Origin: Parasporobacterium paucivorans DSM 15970
GTDB taxonomy: Bacteria; Bacillota; Clostridia; Lachnospirales; Lachnospiraceae
Assembly (NCBI RefSeq): GCF_900141895.1
Contig: NZ_FQYT01000011.1
Location: 1-64,000, forward strand
DNA length: 64,000 bases
Direction: 5' to 3'
Below the pieces are notes generated by a model, which was not told where the DNA came from, ran no database searches, and saw only the letters and a program-made list of their open reading frames with translations. Positions 46,535-56,373 of the stretch are shown here, one piece after another. Each line of letters begins with the position of its first letter. Within the stretch, counting starts at the first letter, position 1. The position numbers and the translations under genes were made by a program.

Positions 46535-47653
46535 ATGGATATGCTCGGAATCATTTTCTCAGATGTTGGAATGTTGTACAAATCAGACCTTGCTATGTCC
46601 CGTTCCACGGCTTCCATACCTTTTGGAGGCCGGTACCGGCTTGTTGATTTCCATCTTTCCAATATGGTAAACTCCGGGATACACGATATCTTCATTCTCC
46701 CGCAGACCAATTTTTTTTCTCTGGCGAAACACATCGCCACCGGAAAGGACTGGAATCTCTCCCGCAAGCAGGGCGGAATCTCCATATTCCCTCCCTATTC
46801 CCTGGAGGAAAACGTCGGCCTGTACAAGAGCCGCCTGGACGCCCTGAAGCGCATATTGAATTTCATCACCAATTCCAAGGCGAATTTTGTGATTCTGTCA
46901 GATTCTGATACCATTTATAATATCGATTTCGGTAAGGCATTGGAGTTCCATCAGGCCAAAGGAGCGGATATCACTTCAATCTATACTGTCCGAAATCTGG
47001 ACGAATCCTCCTCCGTTCACGAAACCATATACTATGTCGATCCGGACAAGAGGATACACGACATCATGCTTTTTCCAGTTCTGGAAGGTTTACACAACGT
47101 AAGCGTCGGTGCATGGATATTCGACAGGGACATCCTCATTTCCACCATAAATGATGCCATTTCCCACAACTACATCGAATTCAAGCATGCAGTTATGGCC
47201 TTGAACCTGAAAAAACTGAAGGTTTATGGTTTTGAGCACACCGGATACTTTACACACATAAATTCCATACAGAGCTATTACGACAGCAATATGCATCTTT
47301 TAAAAAAAGACTGCCTGCGCGATCTTTTTTATTCGGAGAACGGTCCCATTTATACAAAGACCAAGGATTCCACACCTACCAGATACTGCATTGATTCCTT
47401 TGTAAAGAATTCCCTCGTTGCCAGCGGATGCAGCATCTGCGGCACTGTGGAAAACTCGGTGATATTCCGGAATGTCAAAATCGGAAAAAATGCACTGGTC
47501 AAAAACTGCATACTCATGCCGCATACGGTCGTGGGCGAAAACACACGTCTCAGTTCCGTGGTAACGGATATGAATGTACGCATCCTCGATGACCGTACGC
47601 TTCTCGGTACGCCAAACTGCCCATTTTACATCAAAAAGAATATGATTGTGTAG
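46535..47653 (+). CDS. glgD: GlgD, non-catalytic partner of GlgC
   Basis: 372 residues from ATG 46535 (MDMLGIIFSDVGM), with AAGGAGA before it. Same fold as GlgC, but the GGxGxRL motif is replaced (FSDVGMLYKSD), so it is not expected to make ADP-glucose on its own. In Firmicutes the GlgC-GlgD complex is the more active form. C-terminal beta-helix intact. Confidence 0.95.
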   Translation: MDMLGIIFSDVGMLYKSDLAMSRSTASIPFGGRYRLVDFHLSNMVNSGIHDIFILPQTNFFSLAKHIATGKDWNLSRKQGGISIFPPYSLEENVGLYKSRLDALKRILNFITNSKANFVILSDSDTIYNIDFGKALEFHQAKGADITSIYTVRNLDESSSVHETIYYVDPDKRIHDIMLFPVLEGLHNVSVGAWIFDRDILISTINDAISHNYIEFKHAVMALNLKKLKVYGFEHTGYFTHINSIQSYYDSNMHLLKKDCLRDLFYSENGPIYTKTKDSTPTRYCIDSFVKNSLVASGCSICGTVENSVIFRNVKIGKNALVKNCILMPHTVVGENTRLSSVVTDMNVRILDDRTLLGTPNCPFYIKKNMIV

Positions 47654-47666
47654 AGGTGAAAATCAG

Positions 47667-49106
47667 ATGGATAAATTGAAATTGTTGTTTGTTTCTCCTG
47701 AAGCCGCCCCCTTTATGTCTACCGGGGGACTTGGTGATGTGGCCGGCTCCCTTCCGAAGGCACTGGCCAAAAGAAAGGATATGGATGTCCGCATCGTTCT
47801 TCCTCTTTACCAGGGAATTACGGACCGCAGAGGCTTTGAGTTCCTGGGAAGCGGGTATGTTCCTCTGTCCTGGAGAAACCAGTATTGCGGAATCTTTTAT
47901 AAGAAGCTGAACGGAGTAACCTATTATTTCATTGACAATGAATATTATTTCAAAAGGACCGAGTGTTACGGTTATTACGATGATGCGGAGAGATTTGCCT
48001 TTTTCTCCAAGGCGGTTCTCCATATGCTCCCACTAATTGGCTTTATTCCCGATATCATCCATTCCAATGACTGGCAGACCGCCCTTGTCCCGGTTTATCT
48101 TTCAACCATGTTTTCCAGGGATAAGCGTTTCCAGAACATCCGGACCGTCATTACCATCCACAATATTGAATACCAGGGACAGTATGACTTGAATATTGCC
48201 GGTGACGTTCTGGATTTATCCGGCAAGGACGTGGACATCGTGGAATATGCCGGATCCGTAAACCTGCTCAAGGGAGCCCTGGAAGCAAGCAATATTATCA
48301 GCACGGTAAGTGAAAGCTATGCCCGGGAGATATTTGATGACGTCTATGCCCACGGACTGGCCCCTGTTATCCGTAAAAACGCCTCTAAAATCCGGGGAAT
48401 CCTGAACGGCATTGACACGGAGACGTATAATCCCCAGACAGACGCTGCGCTTTTCCGAAAATTTTCAAGCAAAAGCCCGGAGGGTAAACAGGTCAACAAG
48501 GTGCGTCTCCAGTCCCTTATGGGTCTGCCTCAGGATAAGGACATCCCTGTCATAGCCATCATCTCAAGACTTGTAGCGCACAAAGGAATGGAACTGATTG
48601 CCCGCGGAATCCATGAAATTCTGAAAGAAAAGGTCCAGTTAATCGTACTGGGACGAGGTGACCGCCATTTCGAATTTTTCTTCAAGTCACTACAGGATTC
48701 CTACAGCAGCAGCATCGCCACAAGAATCGATTTCAACTCTGACCTTGCCCGCAAGATCTATGCCGGTTCCGACCTGTTCCTGATGCCTTCCATCAGTGAA
48801 CCCTGCGGAACCGCTCAGATGATTGCCTCTCGCTACGGCAGCGTGCCGATTGTCAGGGAAACCGGCGGCTTAAAAGATTCCATAAGGGACTGCTCATTAG
48901 GCGATGGAAACGGCTTCACCTTTAGCGGCCAGGATCCGGAAGCCCTCTCCGATGCCATAAAAAGGGCTCTTAGCGTCTATCACAACCGCGAGGATTGGAA
49001 AAATCTTGTAAAGACCGTAATGAATACAGATTTCAGCTGGGACAATTCAGCCCTGAAATATTTTGAGATGTACAAAAGTCTGGCTGACGGAGGCAAAAAA
49101 TCATGA
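47667..49106 (+). CDS. glgA: Glycogen synthase (ADP-glucose)
   Basis: 479 residues from ATG 47667 (MDKLKLLFVSPEAAPFMSTGGLGDVAGSLPKAL), with GAGGTG before it. GT5 family, GT-B fold: N-terminal KTGGL-like motif is STGGL; C-terminal donor motif MPSISEPCGTAQMIASRYGSVPIVRETGGLKDS. It extends alpha-1,4 chains. Its end overlaps glgP by 4 bp (ATGA). Confidence 0.97.
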   Translation: MDKLKLLFVSPEAAPFMSTGGLGDVAGSLPKALAKRKDMDVRIVLPLYQGITDRRGFEFLGSGYVPLSWRNQYCGIFYKKLNGVTYYFIDNEYYFKRTECYGYYDDAERFAFFSKAVLHMLPLIGFIPDIIHSNDWQTALVPVYLSTMFSRDKRFQNIRTVITIHNIEYQGQYDLNIAGDVLDLSGKDVDIVEYAGSVNLLKGALEASNIISTVSESYAREIFDDVYAHGLAPVIRKNASKIRGILNGIDTETYNPQTDAALFRKFSSKSPEGKQVNKVRLQSLMGLPQDKDIPVIAIISRLVAHKGMELIARGIHEILKEKVQLIVLGRGDRHFEFFFKSLQDSYSSSIATRIDFNSDLARKIYAGSDLFLMPSISEPCGTAQMIASRYGSVPIVRETGGLKDSIRDCSLGDGNGFTFSGQDPEALSDAIKRALSVYHNREDWKNLVKTVMNTDFSWDNSALKYFEMYKSLADGGKKS

Positions 49107-51529
49107 TAACGGCAAATTTCAAGGATCTTATAGATGCCGAGCTGGCACGCCACTGGGACGTCTCCATGGAAAACGTCACACCTCCGCTTATGCAGCGCGC
49201 CCTTTCTTCCGTCATAAAGGACCTGCTGTCACAGAAGAGACAGCACTATATGAAGAAATTCCAGGACACCTGCGAAAAACAGGTTTACTATCTGTGTATG
49301 GAATTCCTGGTGGGAAAATCCCTGCGAAACAACCTCTTCAATCTGGAGATTGAAGAGCAGATATCCAAGCTTCTGCATGAGGAATATCAGATTGATCTGG
49401 CAGATCTTTATGAAATAGAAAGGGATCCGGGTCTGGGAAACGGAGGCCTGGGGCGGCTTGCCGCATGTTTTTTGGATTCATTGGCCACTCAGAACTATCC
49501 GGTGACAGGATTTTCCATAAAATATGAATTTGGACTTTTTAAACAAAAACTCATAGACGGATGGCAGACAGAGCTTCCTGACGACTGGCTTACAACGTCC
49601 TATGTGTGGCTTTCACCCCGATTCCAGGATCGCTGTATCGTGCGTTTTGACGGCGCTGTGCACGAAGAATGGACCAGCGAGGGCCTTACGATCCGTCTGG
49701 ATAACCCCACCGAAATCGAGGCCGTACCTTATGATATGATGATTTCCGGATACAGCAGCGATGCCGTAAGCCTGCTCAGGCTTTGGGAAGCCCACAGCCT
49801 GAACCGGTTCGACATGAACCTGTTCTCCCAGGGCGAATATATCCGGGCTATGTCAGAGGATTCCATGGCGGAAGCCATCACAAAGGTGCTGTATCCATCG
49901 GACAACCATGTTGAAGGGAAGGAACTTCGATTGAAACAACAGTATTTTCTTGTTTCTTCCACGGCGCAGGGTATTGTCAGCACTCATTATAACAGGTACA
50001 AAACCCTTGATAACTTCAGCGATAAAACTGCCATCCACATAAATGATACCCATCCGGCCCTTGTCATTCCGGAACTTTTGAGAATATTTATGGATGAATA
50101 CCGCTACTCCTGGGATCGGGCTTGGGATCTGGTCACACAAACCGTATCTTATACAAACCATACTGTCCTTCCGGAAGCACTGGAACGCTTTCAGGAAAAT
50201 ATTATCCAGAGCAGGCTGCCCCGCATTTATATGATTATACAGGAAATCAATCGGCGTTTCATAGATTCAATCATCGCACAGGATCTGGGAGACGCAAGCA
50301 GGGCTAACAGGATGTCTATCTTCTCTAACAATAAAATAAATATGGCTAATTTATGTATTGTCGGCAGCTATTCTGTCAATGGGGTTGCGGGTCTTCATAC
50401 GGAAATTCTCAAAAAAACCATTTTCAAAGATTTTTATGACTGCTCTCCGAAGAAATTTCTGAATGTAACCAATGGGATAACGCACAGACGCTGGCTCAAC
50501 CAGGCTAACCCGCTGCTCGCAAATCTTCTGGATGATCTTATCGGTCCAGATTACAGGATTCACTCACAGGAATTGTCCGGTCTGCTCCAATTCAAAAATG
50601 ATGACGGTGTTCTGGCTGCTCTGGACCATATCAAACTAGAGAACAAAAAACGGCTTGCAGAATATATCCAAAAGACCAATTGCATTTCCATAAATGTGGA
50701 TTCGATTTTTGATATACAGGCTAAACGTCTTCATGAATACAAGAGACAGCTGCTGAACGCGCTGCGTATCATCAGCCTGATAATTGATATACAGGAAGGC
50801 AGCGCCGGGGAAATGTTCCCTGAAACTTTCATTTTTGCGGCAAAAGCCGCCCCCGGTTATTTCCGGGCCAAGGAAATCATACAGCTGATCTATACGCTAA
50901 GCGGTTACGTAAATGGTGACGACCAGCTCAGCAAGTACATAAATGTGGTTTTTTTGGAGAATTATTCTGTCAGCCTGGCTGAAATCATCATGCCCGCCGG
51001 AGAACTCAGCGAACAGATTTCCCTGGCAGGAAAGGAAGCCAGCGGCACTGGAAACATGAAATTCATGCTCAACGGCGCCATAACCATAGGTACCTATGAC
51101 GGGGCAAACGTGGAAATGATCCGGCAGGTGGGCGAAGACAATTTTTTCCTGTTTGGCCTGAAGGATTACGAGGTTGAAAATCTGTGGTGCCAGGGGTACA
51201 ACTCTATTCAATACCTGCAGAACTGCCCCCGTCTGCACCGGGTTATTGATTTTCTCAACACAGGAATATCCGGAAGATCCTTTGAGTCCATCTCCAAGTA
51301 TCTCCTGGGAGACTCACGCGGAGGCGACCCCTATATGTGTTTTGCGGATTTCGAAAGTTATTTCAACGCCCACGAGAAAGCTTCCTCTATTTATTGTACA
51401 GACAAAAAGAAATGGAATCAGATGTCCCTCAGCAACATCGCAGCTGCCGGATACTTTTCTTCCGACAGGACCGTCAAGGGATATTCAGACAAGATATGGA
51501 ACATAAAACCTTTCACTCTTAAGGACTGA
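49103..51529 (+). CDS. glgP: Glycogen phosphorylase
   Basis: 808 residues, GT35. DPGLGNGGLGRLAACFLDSLA, KRLHEYKRQLLNALR, and the PLP-lysine motif EASGTGNMKFMLNGAITIGTYDGANVEM. It releases glucose-1-phosphate from chain ends. ATGA overlap with glgA shows translational coupling of synthesis and breakdown enzymes. Confidence 0.97.
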   Translation: MITANFKDLIDAELARHWDVSMENVTPPLMQRALSSVIKDLLSQKRQHYMKKFQDTCEKQVYYLCMEFLVGKSLRNNLFNLEIEEQISKLLHEEYQIDLADLYEIERDPGLGNGGLGRLAACFLDSLATQNYPVTGFSIKYEFGLFKQKLIDGWQTELPDDWLTTSYVWLSPRFQDRCIVRFDGAVHEEWTSEGLTIRLDNPTEIEAVPYDMMISGYSSDAVSLLRLWEAHSLNRFDMNLFSQGEYIRAMSEDSMAEAITKVLYPSDNHVEGKELRLKQQYFLVSSTAQGIVSTHYNRYKTLDNFSDKTAIHINDTHPALVIPELLRIFMDEYRYSWDRAWDLVTQTVSYTNHTVLPEALERFQENIIQSRLPRIYMIIQEINRRFIDSIIAQDLGDASRANRMSIFSNNKINMANLCIVGSYSVNGVAGLHTEILKKTIFKDFYDCSPKKFLNVTNGITHRRWLNQANPLLANLLDDLIGPDYRIHSQELSGLLQFKNDDGVLAALDHIKLENKKRLAEYIQKTNCISINVDSIFDIQAKRLHEYKRQLLNALRIISLIIDIQEGSAGEMFPETFIFAAKAAPGYFRAKEIIQLIYTLSGYVNGDDQLSKYINVVFLENYSVSLAEIIMPAGELSEQISLAGKEASGTGNMKFMLNGAITIGTYDGANVEMIRQVGEDNFFLFGLKDYEVENLWCQGYNSIQYLQNCPRLHRVIDFLNTGISGRSFESISKYLLGDSRGGDPYMCFADFESYFNAHEKASSIYCTDKKKWNQMSLSNIAAAGYFSSDRTVKGYSDKIWNIKPFTLKD

Positions 51530-51533
51530 TTAT

Positions 51534-53219
51534 ATGTATAAATTTGAAAGCAGATCCGAACTTTTCCGGCATCCACAGGGTGCCCTCAGAGAAAATGAAT
51601 CCATATGCCTGCGCATCCACGTCAGGAGGGACTGGCCGAAAGCTCCATCCCTTCTGATTGAAAAGCGTTCGGATTACACAACGTCTTTTTACCGGAAACT
51701 GGATACGGAGTGGGTGGGAGCCTGCAGGGAATACGACATCTTTCAGTCCACATTTTCCATCGATAAAAGCGGCCATTACTATTTCTCCTTTTTGTTCGAT
51801 GAATCGAATCGTTCCCCCTCTTATGGAATATTTGTATATGATTTCGATTTTCACACGCCTTTATGGACACAGGGCGGCATCATATACCATGTTTTTGTGG
51901 ACCGATTTTTCAGGTCCGCCCTGCTCCACAAGGAAGGGGATATTCTTTTGAGGGACTCCTGGGGTGGATACCCCCGTGTCCTCCCTGATGAAAAGGGTGA
52001 TATCAACAACAATGAGTTTTTTGGCGGAAATCTGGATGGCATCCGCCAGAAGCTGCCTTTTTTCTCTACTCTCGGCATAACAATTCTTTATCTTTCTCCC
52101 GTGTTTGAGGCTTATTCCAGCCACAAATATGATACGGGCGACTATTTCTCCATAGACCCCCTGTTCGGAACGAAGGATTCCCTGCATTCGCTTTGTGAAG
52201 AAGCCGCAAATATGGGCATTCGTATCATTTTAGACGGGGTATTCAGCCATACGGGCTCCGATAGCATCTATTTCAACCGGTATGGACATTACGATTCCCT
52301 GGGGGCATACCAGAGTCAGGACTCCCCTTATTTCGACTGGTATACCTTCAACCACTGGAACGATGACTATCGCTGCTGGTGGGGGATAAAGACCCTTCCT
52401 GAACTGAACAAGTCCAACCAGTCTTATGTGGATTTCATAACCGGAACAGAAGGTGTCGTCCGGTACTGGCAGGAAGCCGGCATCAGCGGCTGGCGCCTGG
52501 ACGTGGCGGATGAACTCCCTAATGACTTTCTGGAGAGAATCCGGACTGCCTCAAAAGAGAGCAACCCCGAATCCCTCATCATCGGAGAAGTCTGGGAGGA
52601 TGCATCGGAGAAATTCTCTTATGGGCGGCTAAAGGAATATTTTTGCGGCAAGCAGCTGGACTCTGTGACAAACTATCCTCTTCGGACAGCTATTATTGAC
52701 TATCTGGAGACCAGAGACTGCGGGAGTCTTTACGAAACCATGGGATTCATTACTGAAAAATATCCTGCGGAGGTTGTCAACTGTCTGATGAACATACTGG
52801 GGACCCACGATACACCCAGAATCCTGACGGTGTTGAAAAAAAACATCCCTCTCTTAAAAATCGCCATCCTGCTGCAGATGACCCTTCCCGGAATCCCCTG
52901 TATTTATTATGGGGATGAAGCCGGATTAGAAGGGGAGAAAGATCCCATGAACCGGGCCTGTTATCCATGGGGTGAGGAAAACATGGAGATTCTCTCCTAC
53001 TACAGGCATCTTGCGGATCTCCGAAAAAAGAGCCCCCTGTTTAAAGGAGGCGCCTACAGATGTCTCTTTCACGAAAAGGGACTTTTTGTATTTGAAAGAT
53101 ATCATGCGGACGAACGGATCGTCATTGGAATCAATATGGGGACCGAAGGGGTAATTCTCCGCACCCGGAACCGGGACCACGAACTCCCTCCCGAACAGGG
53201 GATTTTTATTTCAGACTGA
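51534..53219 (+). CDS. GH13 alpha-glucan hydrolase (neopullulanase/maltodextrin glucosidase-like)
   Basis: 561 residues, no signal peptide, so cytoplasmic. N-terminal beta domain (1-115), then a GH13 barrel: VFVDRFF, ILDGVFSHTG, nucleophile D in GWRLDVADELP, acid/base E in IIGEVWEDA, and D in ILGTHDTPRIL. A 'FGGNLDGIRQKLPF' segment is shared with maltogenic amylase/neopullulanase relatives. It probably cleaves short maltodextrins or branches released from glycogen. Four bp after glgP. Its 3' end overlaps malQ by 9 bp. Confidence 0.9.
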   Translation: MYKFESRSELFRHPQGALRENESICLRIHVRRDWPKAPSLLIEKRSDYTTSFYRKLDTEWVGACREYDIFQSTFSIDKSGHYYFSFLFDESNRSPSYGIFVYDFDFHTPLWTQGGIIYHVFVDRFFRSALLHKEGDILLRDSWGGYPRVLPDEKGDINNNEFFGGNLDGIRQKLPFFSTLGITILYLSPVFEAYSSHKYDTGDYFSIDPLFGTKDSLHSLCEEAANMGIRIILDGVFSHTGSDSIYFNRYGHYDSLGAYQSQDSPYFDWYTFNHWNDDYRCWWGIKTLPELNKSNQSYVDFITGTEGVVRYWQEAGISGWRLDVADELPNDFLERIRTASKESNPESLIIGEVWEDASEKFSYGRLKEYFCGKQLDSVTNYPLRTAIIDYLETRDCGSLYETMGFITEKYPAEVVNCLMNILGTHDTPRILTVLKKNIPLLKIAILLQMTLPGIPCIYYGDEAGLEGEKDPMNRACYPWGEENMEILSYYRHLADLRKKSPLFKGGAYRCLFHEKGLFVFERYHADERIVIGINMGTEGVILRTRNRDHELPPEQGIFISD

Positions 53220-54647
53220 CCGGTCCGCATGACTGGTCAGTTTTCTTATCCAATCTGACAGCTCCGGACTGCATGCACCGTCCGCTGCCCTCCATACCCA
53301 GTTGCCCACCCGGGTGGATGGAGTGTTTATTCTGCCTTCCCGCCCCAATCCCAGAAAATCCTGAAGAGGTATAATGCACAGGCCTGCTTTGCTCTCATAA
53401 AGGATACGGATTATTTCAAAGCATACTTCCTGGCTGTTTTCAATCCGGAGCGCAGATAATACCTGCTCCCTGGACTTTTTATCCAGACCGTCAAACCAGC
53501 CTTTCAGAGTATCATTGTCGTGGGTCCCTGTAAACGCCACACAATTCTCTTCATAGTTTTCAGGCAGATAGGGATTGTCCGGATTGCCATCGAACGCAAA
53601 CTGAAGCACTTTCATACCTGGAAAAGCAAAATCAGTCCTCAGCTTTTCGACGCTGTCATTGATTATTCCTAAGTCTTCTGCAATAATAGGAATCCGGTCA
53701 TATCTTTTCTCCAGTTTCTCAAAGACCTCCCTGCCTCCCGCCGGCATCCAGCTTCCCTTTCGGGCGTTCGCTTCCCCGAACGGAACAGCCCAGAATTCAT
53801 CAAACCCACGGAAATGGTCAATCCTTACCATGTCATATAATTTCAGAGACCAGGCCAACCGGTTTATCCACCAGGAATAGCCGGTTCCCTTCATATATTC
53901 CCAATCGTATACCGGATTTCCCCAAAGCTGTCCATCCTTCGAGAAGTAATCCGGAGGGACACCCGCAACCAGAATGGGCCTCTTTTTTTCGTTCAGAAGA
54001 AACTGGTGTGGATCTGACCAGACGTCCGCACTGTCATAGGCCGCGTACACCGGCATGTCTCCTATGATGGCAATCCCCTGAGAGGCCGCATATTCCTTGA
54101 GTCTAAAATACTGTTCATGATACAAATATTGCAGAAACAGCCAGAAATCCTTCTCCTCCGATTCTACTTCCTCTGTTTCCCATTCATACCAGGGCTTCTG
54201 GCCATTCTTGTATTTCAAGGCCATATAGTGGGTGTAGCCGGAAATCCAATGAGTACCTTTTTCGAATATCCTGATTTCGGATTCAAGCAGGGAAAAGCCT
54301 TTCCGGAATGCTTTTTCCAGAATTGTGTACCGGACACGAAACTGCTTCCCATAGTCGATATTCCCTGTTTCTGCTTCCAAAGCCTCGCAGTCCCCCAGGG
54401 AGAGGAGCCCCTGTTCCGCCAGCATTTCCAAATCAATAAAATATGGATTTCCTGCATAGACTGAAAGCGGCGAATAGGGCGAATCTCCATAGGCCACCGG
54501 ACCTGCCGGCAATATCTGCCAGCATGCCTGCCCGGATTTCTGCAAAAAATCCACAAATTTATATGCTTCTGAACCAAAGGTTCCTATCCCATACCGGGAT
54601 GGCAGACTGCTGACGGGCAGAAGTATGCCGGCACTTCTTTTATACAT
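53211..54647 (-). CDS. malQ: 4-alpha-glucanotransferase (amylomaltase)
   Basis: 478 residues from ATG 54647 (MYKRSAGILLPVSSLPSRYGIG), with GGAGAGG before it. GH77 motifs: GDMPVYAAYDSADVW, VRIDHFRGFDEFWAV (nucleophile D), IIAEDLG (acid/base E) and FTGTHDNDTLKGW. It moves glucan segments between chains, feeding the phosphorylase. Convergent with the glycogen operon; an extended -10 promoter is at 54735-54727. Confidence 0.96.
   Translation of the reverse strand: MYKRSAGILLPVSSLPSRYGIGTFGSEAYKFVDFLQKSGQACWQILPAGPVAYGDSPYSPLSVYAGNPYFIDLEMLAEQGLLSLGDCEALEAETGNIDYGKQFRVRYTILEKAFRKGFSLLESEIRIFEKGTHWISGYTHYMALKYKNGQKPWYEWETEEVESEEKDFWLFLQYLYHEQYFRLKEYAASQGIAIIGDMPVYAAYDSADVWSDPHQFLLNEKKRPILVAGVPPDYFSKDGQLWGNPVYDWEYMKGTGYSWWINRLAWSLKLYDMVRIDHFRGFDEFWAVPFGEANARKGSWMPAGGREVFEKLEKRYDRIPIIAEDLGIINDSVEKLRTDFAFPGMKVLQFAFDGNPDNPYLPENYEENCVAFTGTHDNDTLKGWFDGLDKKSREQVLSALRIENSQEVCFEIIRILYESKAGLCIIPLQDFLGLGREGRINTPSTRVGNWVWRAADGACSPELSDWIRKLTSHADRSV
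53215..53247 (+). terminator. Glycogen operon terminator inside malQ 3' end
   Basis: ACTGACC (53215-53221) pairs with GGTCAGT (53235-53241), followed by TTTTCTT. It overlaps the last codons of the convergent malQ. Confidence 0.65.
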
Positions 54648-54726
54648 ATTTTCCTCTCCAAAAATCGTAGCCCTGTGGCAATCAGTCAAATTTTCAAACT
54701 TGGAATATCCATAATTCCATGTATCT

Positions 54727-54735
54727 ATTATACCA
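54727..54735 (-). promoter_or_regulatory. malQ extended -10 promoter
   Basis: Leftward TGG then TATAAT (54735-54727), the extended -10 form; no good -35 is seen. It gives a leader of about 70 nt. Confidence 0.5.
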
Positions 54736-54779
54736 TCTTGCAACTGCACAGGATATTTTATTTATGGAAAATCAGTTTT

Positions 54780-56153
54780 TCACAACCTCAACACTGCCTC
54801 CATGGCAAGGTCGGATCTCTCACATTCAGATGCTGTCAATGTAATCTGGTAGCACAGACGGCTGCCCTTCATCCTCTCGGAAGCGTAGCTCAGTCCATTT
54901 GTCCTCTCATCCAGAAATGCCGTATCTATCTGGTTCGGATCACCCAAAAGAATGACTTTAGTCCCTTTACCGGCTCTTGTGATGATACCTGTCACCTGCT
55001 TGGGTGTCATATTCTGAGCCTCATCGATTATCAGATAAGTCTTGACAAAAGATCTCCCTCTTATAAAATTCATTGCTTCTGCTACGATTATCCCTCGTTC
55101 GAATACCTCTTCTATCTTCCCGCTTAAAGCCTTTTCATCCTTATACCGCTCGTCTTCGTCCGAATCCAGAAGCTGTTCCAGGTTATCAATAATCGGTCTG
55201 ATTAATGGAGAAATTTTCTCCTGCTCGTTTCCCGGCAAAAAGCCAATATCATTATCAAACTGCACATTTGGTCTTGTGACCAGTATCTTTCTGTATTCGG
55301 CTTTTGTGTCATTCATGATTTTTTCAAGTCCGACTGCCAGTGAATAAAATGTTTTTGCGGTTCCTGCCATTCCCTTTACGATTACAAGCGGAACCTTGTC
55401 CGGGTCTTCCAGAAGAGCCTCCTGCAGAAAATACTGACCTGCATTTCTTGGCGAAACACCATATGGTCTGCATTTCTTATACTGAAGAGGAACTATTCTC
55501 TGACCGTCATATCTCCCCAGCATGGTTTTTTTATTCGACTGATCAGCATGTATAATCACGAACTCATTCATTTCGAGGCTGACATCCCTTTGCATACCTT
55601 TTTCATTCGAAATATATACGTCCGAAACGGCCAATCCTTTTTTCTTAAAGTCCTTAAAGAGCTCCTCAGATACAAAGACTTCCGTGCGTCCGGAATATTG
55701 GGATTGTTGCACCGGCACCTGCTCATTAGCAAAATCTTCTGCCTGTATACCCAGTATCCTGGCCTTGATCCGGAGCAGGATATCCTTGGTTACAAGAATT
55801 ACATTTTCCTCTGAATTACTGCTTAAGCCTTTACATATTTGCAGAATCCGGTTATCCGCTTTGCCCTCTGGCAGTTCTTTAGGCAGTTCAACATCCTTAT
55901 GGTTAATTTCAACCCTAAATTTTCCCCCATTATTCAGACTGACGCCCGCAAGGAGATCCCCCTGTTGTCTTAACTCCTCTAATTTCCTTATTATACTTCT
56001 TGCGTTGGAACCCTTATCACCTTCCGCGTTTTTGAGAGAATCCAGCTCTTCAATAACGACAATTGGAAGTATCACGTTATTTTCTTCAAAACACTCCAAA
56101 GCTTTCGGCGACTGAATAAGAACATTCGTATCCAGAACATAGGTTTTCGACAT
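54780..56153 (-). CDS. PIN-PhoH fusion protein (PhoH2/YlaK-type)
   Basis: 457 residues from ATG 56153 (MSKTYVLDTNVLIQ), with AAGGA eight bases before. N-terminal PIN nuclease-like domain (YVLDTNVLIQ; IEELD; DNRILQ acidic residues), a linker (about 150-230), then the PhoH ATPase with Walker A VKGMAGTAKTFYS and Walker B YLIIDEAQNM. Related proteins unwind and cut RNA. Probably monocistronic. Confidence 0.92.
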   Translation of the reverse strand: MSKTYVLDTNVLIQSPKALECFEENNVILPIVVIEELDSLKNAEGDKGSNARSIIRKLEELRQQGDLLAGVSLNNGGKFRVEINHKDVELPKELPEGKADNRILQICKGLSSNSEENVILVTKDILLRIKARILGIQAEDFANEQVPVQQSQYSGRTEVFVSEELFKDFKKKGLAVSDVYISNEKGMQRDVSLEMNEFVIIHADQSNKKTMLGRYDGQRIVPLQYKKCRPYGVSPRNAGQYFLQEALLEDPDKVPLVIVKGMAGTAKTFYSLAVGLEKIMNDTKAEYRKILVTRPNVQFDNDIGFLPGNEQEKISPLIRPIIDNLEQLLDSDEDERYKDEKALSGKIEEVFERGIIVAEAMNFIRGRSFVKTYLIIDEAQNMTPKQVTGIITRAGKGTKVILLGDPNQIDTAFLDERTNGLSYASERMKGSRLCYQITLTASECERSDLAMEAVLRL

Positions 56154-56295
56154 AGGCACCATCCTTTATTTATTGAACAGGGGCAACCCCATCCTTTCTT
56201 CATGATATTCAGTATATGTAATATCTGGACTCTACAAATGTAAAATCCGTGTCAAATCTCTGGCTTCATTTGCCCCATCTGGACGCCTGGCAAAC

Positions 56296-56348
56296 AAAAA
56301 AGCACCCCTAAATGCCGTTGAATTGATTCAGCATTATTTAAGGGTGCT
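56296..56348 (-). terminator. Terminator of the GGGtGRT/NifU-like operon
   Basis: A long stem: AGCACCCTTAAAT pairs with ATTTAGGGGTGCT (one G-T pair), with an inner GCTGAAT-ATTCA-type helix, then T5 on the minus strand (56300-56296). Confidence 0.85.
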
Positions 56349-56373
56349 CTTCCATATCTTTGACATTAAAAGC

